The notes under the pieces are model-generated. The model saw only the letters and a program-made list of their open reading frames with translations, ran no database searches and had not been told where the DNA came from. The position numbers were made by a program, and so were the translations under genes. A stretch of DNA of 64,000 bases from Viola odorata (Eukaryota; Streptophyta; Magnoliopsida; Malpighiales; Violaceae): contig OY829539.1 in the NCBI GenBank assembly GCA_963691705.1, positions 56,394,327 through 56,458,326 on the forward strand. The letters run 5' to 3'. Below, one piece after another: positions 24,247-35,309 of this stretch. Each line of letters begins with the position of its first letter. The first letter of the stretch is position 1.

Positions 24247-26039
24247 TCAAGTAGCAGGGGTCGGGGGATCTTGGCCTGAAGCTTGGCCTAGATCAGGGGC
24301 AGGAGGGTTGGTTGAATTTGGATCTCTTAGAGCAGGAGGAGGCATGGACTGATGTGGAGTCCGTGCTGGCGGTGCTGGGGGTTTGGGATCATCCTCCTCA
24401 TCAGAGGACTCGCAATCAGTGCTCAAATTGTTGTATAGATCTTTGAGGATCGTCATGTGGCCCTGCAGATGTTGATAGACATGGAGAACGTTGGTCCTGG
24501 TGAGTTTTATCTGCTCGAGGAGGACATCTTGTCGGTCATTTAGTATTTGGGCCCAACGAGGCACCTCTGTACTGATGGATGCGGATGAAGGGTCTTGCGC
24601 TGAGTCTTGGGGCTTGTCTTGGCCTAGACGATCCAGGATAATCTTCTGCTACTCAAGGATGAGCAGCTGGCGAGCTTGAAATTCCCTGGCCCATGTTGGA
24701 GGCTCATTGGTGTTACTGGCCGGAGGTTCTTGGCCAGCGTCTTGGCCTAGATCAGCTGCTGCATCAGGAATGGTAGTGTCTTGGCCTGCGTCTTGGCCTG
24801 CGTCTTGGCTTAGATCCTGGGCAACATTGTCCTCTGCTTGCTCCCCTGGAATTTGTACCGGACGCAACTTGTATATCCCTGCATTTTTCTTCGAGAAAAT
24901 GTGCTCCGAAACTGGCATAAAACCTGTATTACAAGCAACAAACTCTCCGTCCAAATGGAAGTGTCCCATTTGGTCGAAGGATCTAAAATCCAGAATTCTG
25001 GGGGAGCAATATTTATGTAAATCAGCAGCAGACAAATCAAGATCAGCAGTTTGAATAGCAAGCCAAGTTATCAAGGACCCAAAAATCAGTTTAGTTTTAG
25101 ACTCACGGGCATGCAACACTTGAACCAAATATAAGCCTAAGTTGACTTTTTCTGGTGCAAAATGCACCAAAGCAAAAATAGTTCAGACTTGGCTAAATTC
25201 CCAGAAACCTTTGTCTTCCCCGAAAGGTTTCCTCATCAAACTAGAAGGATGTGTGAAACTCTAAGCATAATTCAGTGTAGGCATCACATTCAATGGACAT
25301 AAAAGGGACCCAACCAATAGCAAACACGCATTGGCCTTGAGGTCTGGTGTGTCAAATTTCAACCAGCCTCTGAGTGTGTGCAGGGGAGGAAGAGAGGTTA
25401 CCTTAGTAGGCTTGGCCAAGACTGAAACGTCTTCATCATCCTCAGTAGCAGCTTCCTCGATCACCTGCTGTTTGCCTTTGCTTTTGGCAGAGGATGGACC
25501 GGCACTGGTTTTGCCCTGCTTAGGGTTTGGAGGCGGTGGTGATGAATCAGGAACCCTCACCGGCTTCTTAGTCGGGGTGTTCTTGTGGGCCACCTGCTTG
25601 ATGCGCCCGGATTTCTTTGGCGGTGCAGTGGTGGTGTGGGCACAGCAGCGACGACGACGGGCTTAGGTTTTCTTGCAGCGGAGGTCGGAGCTGGTTTTGA
25701 AGCTCCGGCGGTTGACAGCTTCTTCAACAGCCTGCTCTCCCGTCTGCTCTCTCTTTCTCCAGCAGACGCAGGCACGGTGGGCTTCATTCTTTTCGCGAGA
25801 GGAACCTCGTCGGAGTCCTCGTCGCTCACGACCACAGCTCGGTCGGTTCCCTTGACGCTTTCCTCCGATTCCTCAGGTAAATCGTCTTCGAAGGACATGG
25901 AATCCTCATTCTCTAGGGTTTCGAGTATTCGTCGTACGGCTGAGATGCCGTCGGACGGCATGATAGGCGGCGGAGCTCCACGGAGGTCGTCGCTGGCCTC
26001 TGGCATGTCGATGGGTGAGGATGGATTAGGTGCAGTCAT
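24247..26039 (-). pseudogene. Degenerate extra ORF (env-like region) downstream of pol
   Basis: Athila elements usually carry an additional ORF between pol and the 3' LTR, and this is its position. The minus strand reads MTAPNPSSPIDMPEA from 26039 through an acidic, Lys/Pro-rich segment, shifts frame near 25600-25660, and continues AHKNTPTKKPVRVPD to a stop at 25261. Another stop follows before FALVHFAPEKVNLGLYLVQV (25170 region), then LITWLAIQTADLDLS. The C-terminal part has repeated (L/A)xQDAGQD units. A final 105-residue piece ends at 24247. Similarity to the plant transposon protein domain found in such ORFs is inferred from memory of the family. I see no signal peptide or membrane span. 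It cannot make one intact protein. Confidence 0.6.
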
Positions 26040-26564
26040 GGTTGCGAGAGAAAAGAAAATTGTTTTGGGTTTGGGATTTTTGCTTGGTAGTTCGTGCGAT
26101 TTGGGAAAGAAGAAGAAGAAGGGGCTGTTGCTTTTTAGCTCAGGTGAGAGGGAGGATTTTTGTTGGTTCATGGGGAGATCGTATCAGAGTGGGAGAGGGA
26201 ATTTGCAAAGGTGGTAGTTTATTTTCCCACGCTGCCAATTAATTCCAATTAATTGGTTTTGAATTTTGTCCGTTCAAAAAGCAATTAAAGGCTTTAAAAG
26301 ACGGCTCTGACACGTGTCCCACTAATTCTCGAAAAGGGGTAGTCTGCTCACAAGAGTCTAGCCCAAAGGCTTGGCCTAGATCTCGGCCAAGACTGCTTCA
26401 CTTTCCCCATACTTAATTTCCCGCACAAAATCAAAAACAACCTAGCGAAATCAAATGTGACAAAAATAAAATAAAAATAGATATGTCCTAAAAATAAAAG
26501 AAACAAGGGTTGCCTCCCTTGTAGCGCCCTTATTTTAAGTCCTAGGCTTGACTCTGAATTTTCT

Positions 26565-26713
26565 TCATTTGTTTTCTGGTGGCATGTCCACCTTTTCAGA
26601 AATTTTCCCTTCCTGGAAACTTTCAAAGAATGGCTTCAATCTTTGCCCATTCACCTTGAGTTCGGCACCTATTTTCTCATTTTTAATATCTACTGCACCA
26701 TGTGGGTAAATAT
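26565..26713 (-). pseudogene. C-terminal tail of the Athila-type polyprotein, beyond the hAT insertion
   Basis: About 49 codons in the frame that continues from the polyprotein across the 8-bp target duplication. It reads through [12 protein letters not shown], the usual end of the integrase tail in this lineage, and stops at 26565. It is cut off from the rest of pol by the element at 26714-27737. Confidence 0.85.
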
Positions 26714-27737
26714 TAGGGGTGTACAAATAACCGTCATAACCGACCTGACCCGTATAATCGACCTGACCCAACCCGTCAAAACAACATAACCGCCATAACC
26801 GTGGGTAACGGTTATATAACCGACCCGTTATAGTTGGGTTGGGTCGGATAGCGGGTCAAGTTTTTAAAAACCGCTTATAACCGACCCAACCCACCAACTA
26901 ACCCTAACCCTAACCCTAAATATAAATACTCATTTCTTCCTTCATACTTTCTTTTTCTTTTGCAGCCAGCCGCTCTCCTTTTCTTCCCTCTTCTTCATTC
27001 TTTTTCTTCTTCTCTCTTCTTCATTCTTTTTTCTTCTTCCACGTAGCCGCTTCTTTTGTTCTTTCCGGCCAAGGAGCGAGCAGTGGCTGTTTGGTTTGGT
27101 GATGATGTGGCGATTGAGCAGCTGTGGCGGAGGCGATTGGTGGCTGCGGTGATGATGATTGGGATTTAATTTCGGGTGATGTTGATTCGGGTATTTATTT
27201 GAGTCAGATTTGATGGTGGTTTGGGTCGGGTTTGGATTTGATGATGGTTGGATTGAACGGGTTTGTTGTTGACAGTGGTGGCAGAGGAGATTGGCGGAGG
27301 TGGTGGTTGCTGTGGTGGAGCAGCAGTGGGTTTAATTGGTTGGGATAGATTTAGTATTTAATTTTAGTTTTGATTTCGGTTGTGGATTTATGGTGCGGCG
27401 ACGAGGATGAGGTAGGAGATTTAATTTGGAATTTGGCAGAGATGGTTTTTTTGATTTAATTTGGCAGGAGCTATTTGGGATTAATTTGGATCGAATGAGG
27501 AATTTCCAATTAATTAGATTTGGCAAAGGGTTTGAATTTAATTTGGCAGTTGGTTTCGAAGTTAGCAGCCCATAACCGCTGATAACCGTATACCCGCGGT
27601 TAACCGCGTATAACCGCTCATCCCGTTAACCGGCGGTTATAGACAAATAACCGACCCAACCCGACCCGCTAAATATTTGACGGGTTGGTGCTGGTTATGA
27701 GCTATAACCGGCCCAACCCGACCCATGTACACCCCTA
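26714..27737. mobile_element. Non-autonomous hAT-like element inside pol
   Basis: A 1024-bp element with inverted ends TAGGGGTGTAC and a perfect 8-bp target duplication, GTAAATAT (26706-26713 and 27738-27745), the hAT signature. Both ends are rich in AACCG/ACCC units (subterminal repeats of ACCCGAC and TAACCG). The interior has a telomere-like run of CCCTAA at about 26899-26920, then TATAAATA and a long CT-rich stretch, which together resemble a plant gene promoter and leader. No transposase frame was found. Confidence 0.93.
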
Positions 27738-30700
27738 GTAAATATTAGTAATAACAAAAGGGCCTTCCCATTTTGTTTTTAGTTTTCCAGGAAATAATTT
27801 AAAACGGGAATTATAAAGGAGGACCTTCTCCCCTGTGTGGAGAGGTTTCCCAGCAATTCTCTTGTCATGGTAAGCTTTCATTCTGATCTTGACCATCAGC
27901 TGATTGTCATAGGCTTGGTCTCGCAACTCCTCTAGCTCGTGGAGTTGTAACTTTCTCTCTTGTCCAGCTTGGTCATAACTCAAATTGCACTTTCGTATGG
28001 CCCAATACGCCTTGTGTTGCAACCCCACTGGCAAGTGGCACGCCTTACCATAGACTAACTTGTAAGGCGTCATCCCAATTGGACCTTTGTAGGCCGTTCT
28101 GCAGGCCCACAATGCGTCATCTAACCGCTGGCTCCAATCGCGTCTGTCTAGGCCTACTGTCTTGGCCAAGACAGATTTCACCTCTCTATTCAAAACTTCT
28201 GCTTGGCCGTTCGATTGAGGATGATAGGCTGTTGATACCCTATGTGTGATGCCATATTTCCTGAAAAGGGAAGACAAAATCTTGTTGCAGAAGTGTGTTC
28301 CTCGATCACTTATGATCCCACGAGGAATTCCAAATCTGTTCAAGATGTTAGATTTAATGAAGGAAATAATAGTTCTAGCATCATCATTTTTGGTAGCTTT
28401 CGCCTCTATCCATTTAGATACATAATCTACAACCAAGAGAATATATCTATTTCCAAAAGAAGTAGGGAAGGGTCCCATAAAATCTATGCCCCATAAATCA
28501 AAAATTTCACAAGAAAGAATAAAGTTCATAGGCATTTCATTTCGGGAACTTATATTCCCTACTTTTTGACAAGCAGGACATGTTTTACAAAACAAGTAAC
28601 TGTCCTGAAAAATATTAGGCCAATAAAAACCGGCCTCTAAGACCTTTAGAGCTATTCTTCTAGCTCCAAAATGGCCTCCACACGCTTGAGAATGACAAAA
28701 AGTCAAAATAGATGAAGTCTCATTTTGAGGGACACACCTCCTTAATAATTGATCAGTACCTATTTTCCATAAATAAGGGTCATCCCAGACATAATACTTA
28801 CTGTCATGTTTGACCTTTACCCTCTCATAGGTAGTCATATCTCCATAGTGTTTACCTGTTGCAAGGTAGTTCGCAATTTCAGCATACCATGGTCGAGGGC
28901 TTGGCAGAGGTCTTGGCCTAGACTCCGGGCTAGACAGTGAGACTGAAAAGAGTTTTTCATCAGGAAATTCTGCTCTTACTGGCTCCAGATCTCCTTCTGC
29001 TAGGCAGCGGCTCAGGTGGTCTGCCACAAGGTTTTCCCTGCCGCTCTTGTTCTTAATTTCCAGATTGTGTTCCTGCAAGAGAAGAATCCATCGGATTAGT
29101 CTAGGCTTGACCCCATGCTTGACCAAGAGGTATTTTAATGCCGCATGGTCTGAAAATACAATAATTTTTGTGCCCAATAAATAAGATCTAAATTTCTCCA
29201 AGGCAAAAACTATTGCAAAAAGTTCTTTTTCAGTAGTGGTGTAATTTCGTTGGGCATCATCTACCATTTTTGATGCATAATAGATCACATGTGGATCTTT
29301 CCCTTTCTTTTGCCCAAGAACGGCTCCCACAGCAGCGTCACTTACGTCACACATCAGCTCGAATGGCAAGCTCCAGTCCGGTGCTTGAATGATCGGAGCT
29401 GAGGTCAGTCGCTCCTTCAACTCATCGAATGACTTTTGACATGTCTCATTGAAGTCGAACTCTACCTCCTTTTGAAGCAACTTACACATCGGTTCAGCTA
29501 CCTTCGAGAAGTCTTTTATGAACCTGCGATAGAAACCTGCATGTCCAAGAAAGCTCCTAACCTCATGCAAGCATGAGGGGTAAGGCAAGTTCTTGATAAT
29601 GTCAATTTTCGCTTGATCTACTTCAATGCCCTTTTTTGAAATCACATGGCCAAGGACAATTCCTTGGTCTACCATAAAATGACATTTTTCAAAGTTTAGG
29701 ACTAGACAAGTATCAACACATCTCTTTAAAATATTTTCTAAATTATGTAGACATTGTTCGAAATTGTTACCGTAAACGGTAAAATCATCCATGAACACCT
29801 CGATGCTCTTCTCTACATATTCAGAAAATATACTTACCATGCACCTTTGAAAGGTGGCTGGCGCATTACACAACCCAAATGGCATGCGTTTATAGGCGAA
29901 CGTTCCAAATGGACAAGTGAACGTCGTCTTCTCTTGGTCTTCGGGAGCAACGGGGATTTGGTGAAACCCCGAGTATCCGTCCAAGAAACAGTAGTGAGAC
30001 TTCCCAGTGAGTCTCTCTACCATTTGGTAGATAAACGGTAATGGGAAATGATCCTTTCGAGTGACTTGATTCAGTCTTCGGTAGTCGATGCATACCCTCC
30101 ATCCGTTTTGGATCCTTGTTGTCCTTTGGGCTCCATCTTCTCCTTCGATGACTATAATCCCTGTTTTCTTTGGGACTACCTGCACAGGGGACACCCAATT
30201 ACTATCTGAAATAGGATAAATTACACCCGAATCAAGCAACTTAATTATTATTTTTTTAACTACTTCCATCATCGGAGGGTTTAATCTCCTCTGGGGTTGC
30301 CGAATAGGTTTCTTATCCTCTTCCACATGTATTTTGTGGGTACATATGTTGGCCGATATCCCTTTGATGTCTGCCATGGTCCAGCCAATGGCTTCTTTGT
30401 ACATCTTCAAGACTGCCACCAATTTTTCTTCTTCATCTTCCGTTAATTTGGCTGAAATTATAACGGGTAGGATGTTGTCTAGGCCTAGATAGGCGTACTT
30501 CAAATGGTCTGGCAGAGCTTTTAGTTCCAACAGTGGTGCCTGCACAATAGAAGGCAGAAATTTAGGAACCGATGGTTGCACATATTGACAACTAACTATT
30601 TTCCTTCTTTTGTTGGCAGTCTTGGCCGACGTCTTGGCCAAGCTCGAGGCCAAGATCAAATCCGTATATTCCTGATCGGCCAAACTGTCCATAATTTCTT

Positions 30701-32561
30701 GGAGTTCCTTCTGATCTCCAGTCATTTCCTCTAATTCTTCCAGTGTTTGAGTGGAAATTCCCCCGCTTAAAACATACTCAAGGGGGTCGTTAATATAAAT
30801 GTCAGCGATTTCTTCAGTAATCGGATCTAAAACATCAAGAAAATTAACACAATGTAAATCATTAGGATGTTTTAAAGCCTCAGTAATGCTGAATTTAATT
30901 GTCCTTCCACAAAATTCTAGAATTATGCTTCCCTCATAGCAATCAATTTTTGCTTTAGACGTCCTTAGGAATGATCTTCCTAATAAAATATCAGTGGTGC
31001 AAGAGGGTAGTTGAACATTCATTTCAACTATATAAAAATCCACTAGATAAATAAAATCATTTACCATAACCAAGACGTCAGTCACCACTCCTTTTGGTCT
31101 GATGATAGTTCGATCGGCTAGCTGAATTACCAAGTCGGTCTCCTTCATTGTCCCTATCTTCAAGGTCTCAAACTCACTAAGGGACATCACATTGATTCCA
31201 GCCCCTAAGTCACAAAGGGCTTTCTCAATGATTTTGTTCCCTATTTGGCACGGGATTGTGAAGGTCCCTTGGTCCTTACACTTCTCTGGAAGCTGTTGTA
31301 CTGCCGATACATTGTGTGTTAAATTCACCCTCTCTACACCTGCAATCTTCTTTTTATTGGTGCACAGTTCCTTAAGAAATTTAGCATAAGAGGGGACTTT
31401 TGCAATTAAGTCCAACATAGGAATATTCACAGCTATTTTTTCGAAAACTACCATAAAGTCTCTCTTTTCATCTTCCCTCTTCTCCTTCGAAGATCTAGGA
31501 GGGAATGGTGGAGGAATTTCTATAATTTTTTCCTTCTGGTCAGTCTTGGCCTGAGGCTTGGCCAAGACAGGTTCTGCTTTTTCTTGTCCTGCGATAACTT
31601 CAGTATTGACCTGTGTCTTGGTCAAGACTACTTCTGCTTCAGCTTCCTCTTCCTCATCTTCATCCAGGCCTTCCGACTGGATTCTTCTTACCTCCTCATC
31701 TGATTTCGCTCCTTCCCTCTCTGGTAGCACAGCTCCACTCCTCAAACTAATGGCACTAACATTGTGTTTCGGATTATCTACGGTTGTGGAAGGCAATTTC
31801 CCTTGATTTGCCATCTGATTAATCTGCTTTTGCATTTCAGCCAAGGTAGATTGAGTTGATTGCATCAGGTTCTTCTGCTTTTCCATCAAGTTTTTGATGG
31901 TATCCTCCATAGATGGCCCAGTAAGTTGCAAAGGCTGAGGTGCTGGCGGCAGTTGAGGTACAGCGGCTTGACCAGGAGGTTGGCCAGGATTAAGGTGTGA
32001 AGGACGGGGGATGAAGTTTTGGAAGTTAGGTTGTTGTTGCTGCTGAGGGTCATTCTGATTTGGGTTCTGGTTTGGAGGGATTGGATCTCTCCACCTAAAG
32101 TTCGGATGTGCTCTCCATGAATACTGATTACTCCCTTGTGGGAAGTTTTGCATACTTCCTTGGTTTTGACCATAGACTGCATTTACTTGTGTTACTTCAT
32201 CAGGAGGGTGCTGCACCATGTAGAAATTATTGGTTTGATGGTCTTGTTGTTGGCATATTCCACTAACAGAAGCTACCTGCTCTTGGCTAGGATTCCCCGT
32301 GGTCATTGCACCTGAAATATTGACAGAAATACTCTTTACCATGTCAGTTAATTCAGCCAATTTTTGTTCAACATCAATAGAACAAAGATTAGAAGGAGTT
32401 GAGTTTCTTTTAGAGGAAGTATTATTTTGGCAGTTGTCTGCCATGGTCTGAAGTAAAAGCTTTGCTCTCGTTACAGTCAAGTCTTGTAGTGCCCCACCCG
32501 CTGCTGAATCAACCTTCTCTTTTGTAGGTAGGAGCATTCCATCATAGAAATATTGGATCAT
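27735..32561 (-). pseudogene. Athila-type polyprotein (late gag, protease, RT, RNase H, integrase), truncated by a hAT insertion
   Basis: 1608 residues with no internal stop. Residues 1-50 complete the gag domain, followed by a proline/glutamine-rich linker and an acidic linker. An aspartic protease motif, DLGAGIN, sits near residue 451. Reverse transcriptase has FMDDF near 924 (positions 29781-29795), then RNase H (YTTTEKELFAIVFAL), an integrase zinc region (HSQACGGHFG ... CKTCPACQK) and a DDE core (GIDFMGPF, SDRGTHF, NGQAEVLNRE). I see no CCHC knuckle. The frame is cut at TAG supplied by the first bases of a hAT-like element. The natural end resumes beyond it at 26713-26565 ([11 protein letters not shown] to PPENK). 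Confidence 0.93.
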
Positions 32562-32597
32562 GGTTTGATCCGCAACTCCATGTGTAGGGCAAACTTC

Positions 32598-33263
32598 TTA
32601 CAATTCCTTGAACCGTTGGTGATATTCGCTCAGTCCCTCATTGTTCCTTTGCTGGATGGCAGCCATATTTTTTCTAACCGATCCTGCTTTTGTTGCATTC
32701 CAGTATTTATTGAGGAATAGGGTGGACATCTCGGCCCATGTGTTGACTGTGTTGTGAGGTAGGCTGTAGAACCAATTCTGCGCAGCTCCCTCAAGAGAAC
32801 AAGGAAAGGCTTTTAGCTTCGCTCTCTCCATGCTCACACCTGCTGGCTTCATCATGTCACACTGGACGTGTAAATTCCTCAAGTGTTTGAATGGGTTCTC
32901 ATTTGTATGACCATAAAACCTAGGAAGGTTGGCCACCATGTTGGTCTTGATCGACCAATCATTTGCCACTGGTGGCAAGGCGATGCAGGAAAAGGTTTCC
33001 TGCTCTGCTGATTTGTTCAGCTCCCTCATTGTGGGTTCTTGCTGATTTTCTGCCATGTCTAGACCAAAGAGTTCGTCTTGGTCTGAATCTAGGCCAAGAT
33101 CGTGGTCAAGACTGCGATCTGTTTCGGAACTAGAGGCTTCTGATCCTCTTTCCTCTAGGGCTACTCTTAGTCGAGCTTGCCTCCTAAGTTGTGCTTCGGT
33201 CCGGGTGAGATTGGGATTGCAAGGTAACAAATATTGTTCTCTACTTGAGGACCTGGTCATCAA
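32598..33263 (-). pseudogene. Athila-type gag, ending at a premature stop
   Basis: 221 residues on the minus strand, beginning MMTRSSSREQYLLPCNPN. The capsid-like core is readable (LPRFYGHTNENPFKHLRNL, then GAAQNWFYSLP and TWAEMSTLFLNKYW), matching the retrotransposon gag family of Athila elements. Translation stops at TAA (32598-32600) after HQRFKEL. The same frame continues without further stops into the next ORF (VCPTHGVADQT, then MIQYFYDG). In this lineage gag and pol normally share one frame, so the stop most likely inactivates the element; programmed readthrough is less likely. Confidence 0.88.
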
Positions 33264-33334
33264 CTGTCATAAAATAAAAAAAATAAAACAAAAACTACAA
33301 ATACCGTTAGAGATCCCCGGCAACGGCCAAAATT

Positions 33335-34740
33335 TGATCGCGCGTCGAACACGTCAAATATAATAGTGAAATAGATATGGAATTGGGGGTAGAAATACAA
33401 CTTATCACTGTCTACAAGAGTTTGTAGATGAAGGTAAGAGGATCGTCCACAGAGACCTCTAGGAAATGTAATTCTTGGGTTGACTTCCTCGTCACTGAGT
33501 TTTAATTGGGTGGAATCTAAAACTGAAGACAAAACGGAAAGAAGTGAAAACAGTTTAAAATAGTATTGGCCAAAGTCTTGGTCAAGATTGGGGTCAAGAT
33601 TGTCGTAATCCGATAAAAGGAAATTCCAGGTAAGGGCGATGTGAGAGCTTTGTTCTTATGCTTCGATCATGGAATCAAATATATTCATCTCTTTGCTTAT
33701 AGTACTGCTATAGAGTGGAGGTGCTCCTGTTCACTCCTGTCTTCCCTCCTCTTCAAATTACCTGGCGGGTGCTCCCTTTCCTGATAATCCTAGCCAAGGG
33801 ACACCTTGCTGGTTAAAGGGTTTATCCGTTTGACTGCTGTCTTGAATGGCTGTTCGCTTCCTCAATGGTATAGGGGAAGACAGTACCTAGGCCAAGGTAT
33901 CTCCCTATGGAGATCCTAGGTTGTCAATCTGGTCTCGACCTAGATTGCCTATTTCTTCTAGTCTAGCTCGAGACTAGTTACCTACTTTGTCTAGCCGACG
34001 GGTGCTCCCTTTCCGTCTAGACCGGCTACAACTCTTCTCTACTAGAGTGCAAGGATGATCAAACCTTGTCTCTAGTGAGTAAGCGATGAATTAAGCTTAA
34101 GAAATAAATAAATACAAGTAAAGAGATTATAACGCACAGTTTAATCTCACGAATGCATAAGAACTTCAGCTCATCAACCCTTACCAAGAATAGGTGTTTA
34201 GCTAATCATACTCATAATTAAAAAGACAATATATATTTTTGCATAAATAATAAATCCGAGATTTAAATAAAATCCGGAGCAAGGTTTTTAACAATGTCGA
34301 AGAAGAAGAAAAGAGAAGAAGAAGGTCGGAATTCGATTCCGGACAGAGGAGGAACAATGTTTGGCTAAATAGCCCTAAAACTCCTCTGTCCTACTTCAAC
34401 TAAACTTCCTAGAAAATCTCTAAAAAGATTGTAACAATAAATTGTTTGAAATTGGAAATAAGATCGCAAATACAAAAGAGGGAGATCCCTTAGGATTCTT
34501 CATAAGATAGGCTTCAGATCCCTCTAGATTTGCGAATAGAAGCGGCCTGCCAGCAGCTAAGGCCCACGCGAAGCGAAGCCCGAAAGGGGTGCCAACGCTA
34601 CTTCTCAACTGACTTATATCGCGAAAAGAGTCTTGGCCGAAGTCTAGGCCAAGACGATCTGACTGGTGTGCTGCTTGAGATGCGAATGTGTCTTGGCCGA
34701 AGTCTAGGCCAAGACTAGAAAAATCAGCTTCAGCCATCCA
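33335..34740 (-). repeat. 5' LTR of the Athila-type element
   Basis: 1406-bp copy adjoining the primer-binding site. It matches 21843-23247 over its whole length at roughly 98% by eye. It carries two close copies of TCTTGGCCGAAGTCTAGGCC (about 34630 and 34690). Confidence 0.92.
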
Positions 34741-35309
34741 AAACAGAAACTTTAATGTTCTGCCAACAGACCAGAACTGCAAAGAAAAGGGGAAATCGAA
34801 GGTAATTCAGTAGGTTTACTGTCCAAATAAACTAGTAAATGGACAATAAAACATGATGAAATGCAATGCAATCAGCCCGAGAAATCTCTGTTGTTGTACT
34901 TCTTTTTAGCTTCTCATTCTCATTCTTCTGCAACAACAACTCATACGCAGCTAGCCTTTCATCATCTTTTAAGTCTTTCCTTTTTGGCTTTGGTAAATGC
35001 TGACCTGGAACTCACAACCAAAACTTACTCAGCCAAAAGTAAACAAAATATTGTTAGGATAATTAACAGAAATAAGTATAGTGTTCAAGATAAATGACCT
35101 TGTTCTCCACTTTCTGGCTCAGAGTCCATGTTCAAGTCTGTAATGTCGTCATGGTCTCCCGCATCTGAATTTTGGAGCTCCACGAACTCGTCCCCTACTT
35201 CCTCTTCAGAAGTTGGGATATTATGGGATTGTCTAACAACTTTAAGATATTGAGGTATATAAGGGTTGTCGTTGAAGTCAGAGAAAGGATCAAAATCATT
35301 ATGCTCCAT

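Larger units (their letters stand above)
21843..34740 (-). mobile_element. Athila-type Gypsy LTR retrotransposon, interrupted by a hAT element
   Basis: A 12.9-kb element on the minus strand with 1.4-kb LTRs that start TGGATGGC and end GATCA on that strand. Next to the 5' LTR, at about 33310-33332, the minus strand reads GGCCGTTGCCGGGGATC, close to the tRNA-Asp primer site usual in the Athila/Tat branch. Order on the minus strand: 5' LTR, gag, protease, RT, RNase H, integrase, a degenerate extra-ORF region, 3' LTR. The LTRs differ at about two dozen sites by eye, so the insertion is fairly young. Flanking 5-mers do not match (GAAAG left, AAACA right on the + strand). It lies inside the mariner-like transposase gene. 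Confidence 0.93.
19134..35309 (-). pseudogene. Mariner-like transposase gene, split by two LTR elements
   Basis: Plant mariner-like (Tc1/mariner) transposase, a DDD-type cut-and-paste enzyme. Pieces on the minus strand: exon 1 35309-35099 (starts MEHNDFDPFSDFND, acidic, includes DLNMD); a 94-bp intron (35098-35005) with clean GT/AG; exon 2 from 35004 (PKPKRKDLKDDERLAAYELL, then KLKRSTTTEIS near 34881); a small piece at 21842-21763 reading NIPIRTVQRLWKRGQQSG; and the main body 20191-19227 with NSGRKRVHIDLDWVR, HIDEKWF (first catalytic Asp), QQDNGKTH (second) and PPNSRDLNVLDLGFF (third). A frame stop at 19229 is followed by in-frame residues and another stop at 19211, so the C-terminus is decayed. 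The segment 34741-34880 does not read through cleanly. I could not find terminal inverted repeats. Confidence 0.88.

Noticed and set aside
24707..25054. 115-residue Trp/Ser-rich ORF on the + strand
   Set aside because: It is antisense to the QDAGQD repeat part of the extra-ORF region, a product of the repeated TCTTGGCC motif.
25585..26217. 210-residue ORF on the + strand
   Set aside because: It is antisense to the degenerate extra-ORF region of the Athila-type element; its Ser/Gly-rich sequence reflects the low-complexity sense strand.
26899..26920. Telomere-like CCCTAA run as a telomeric insertion
   Set aside because: Only about three to four units, inside a hAT-like element with its own target duplication; better read as a telo-box-type promoter motif.
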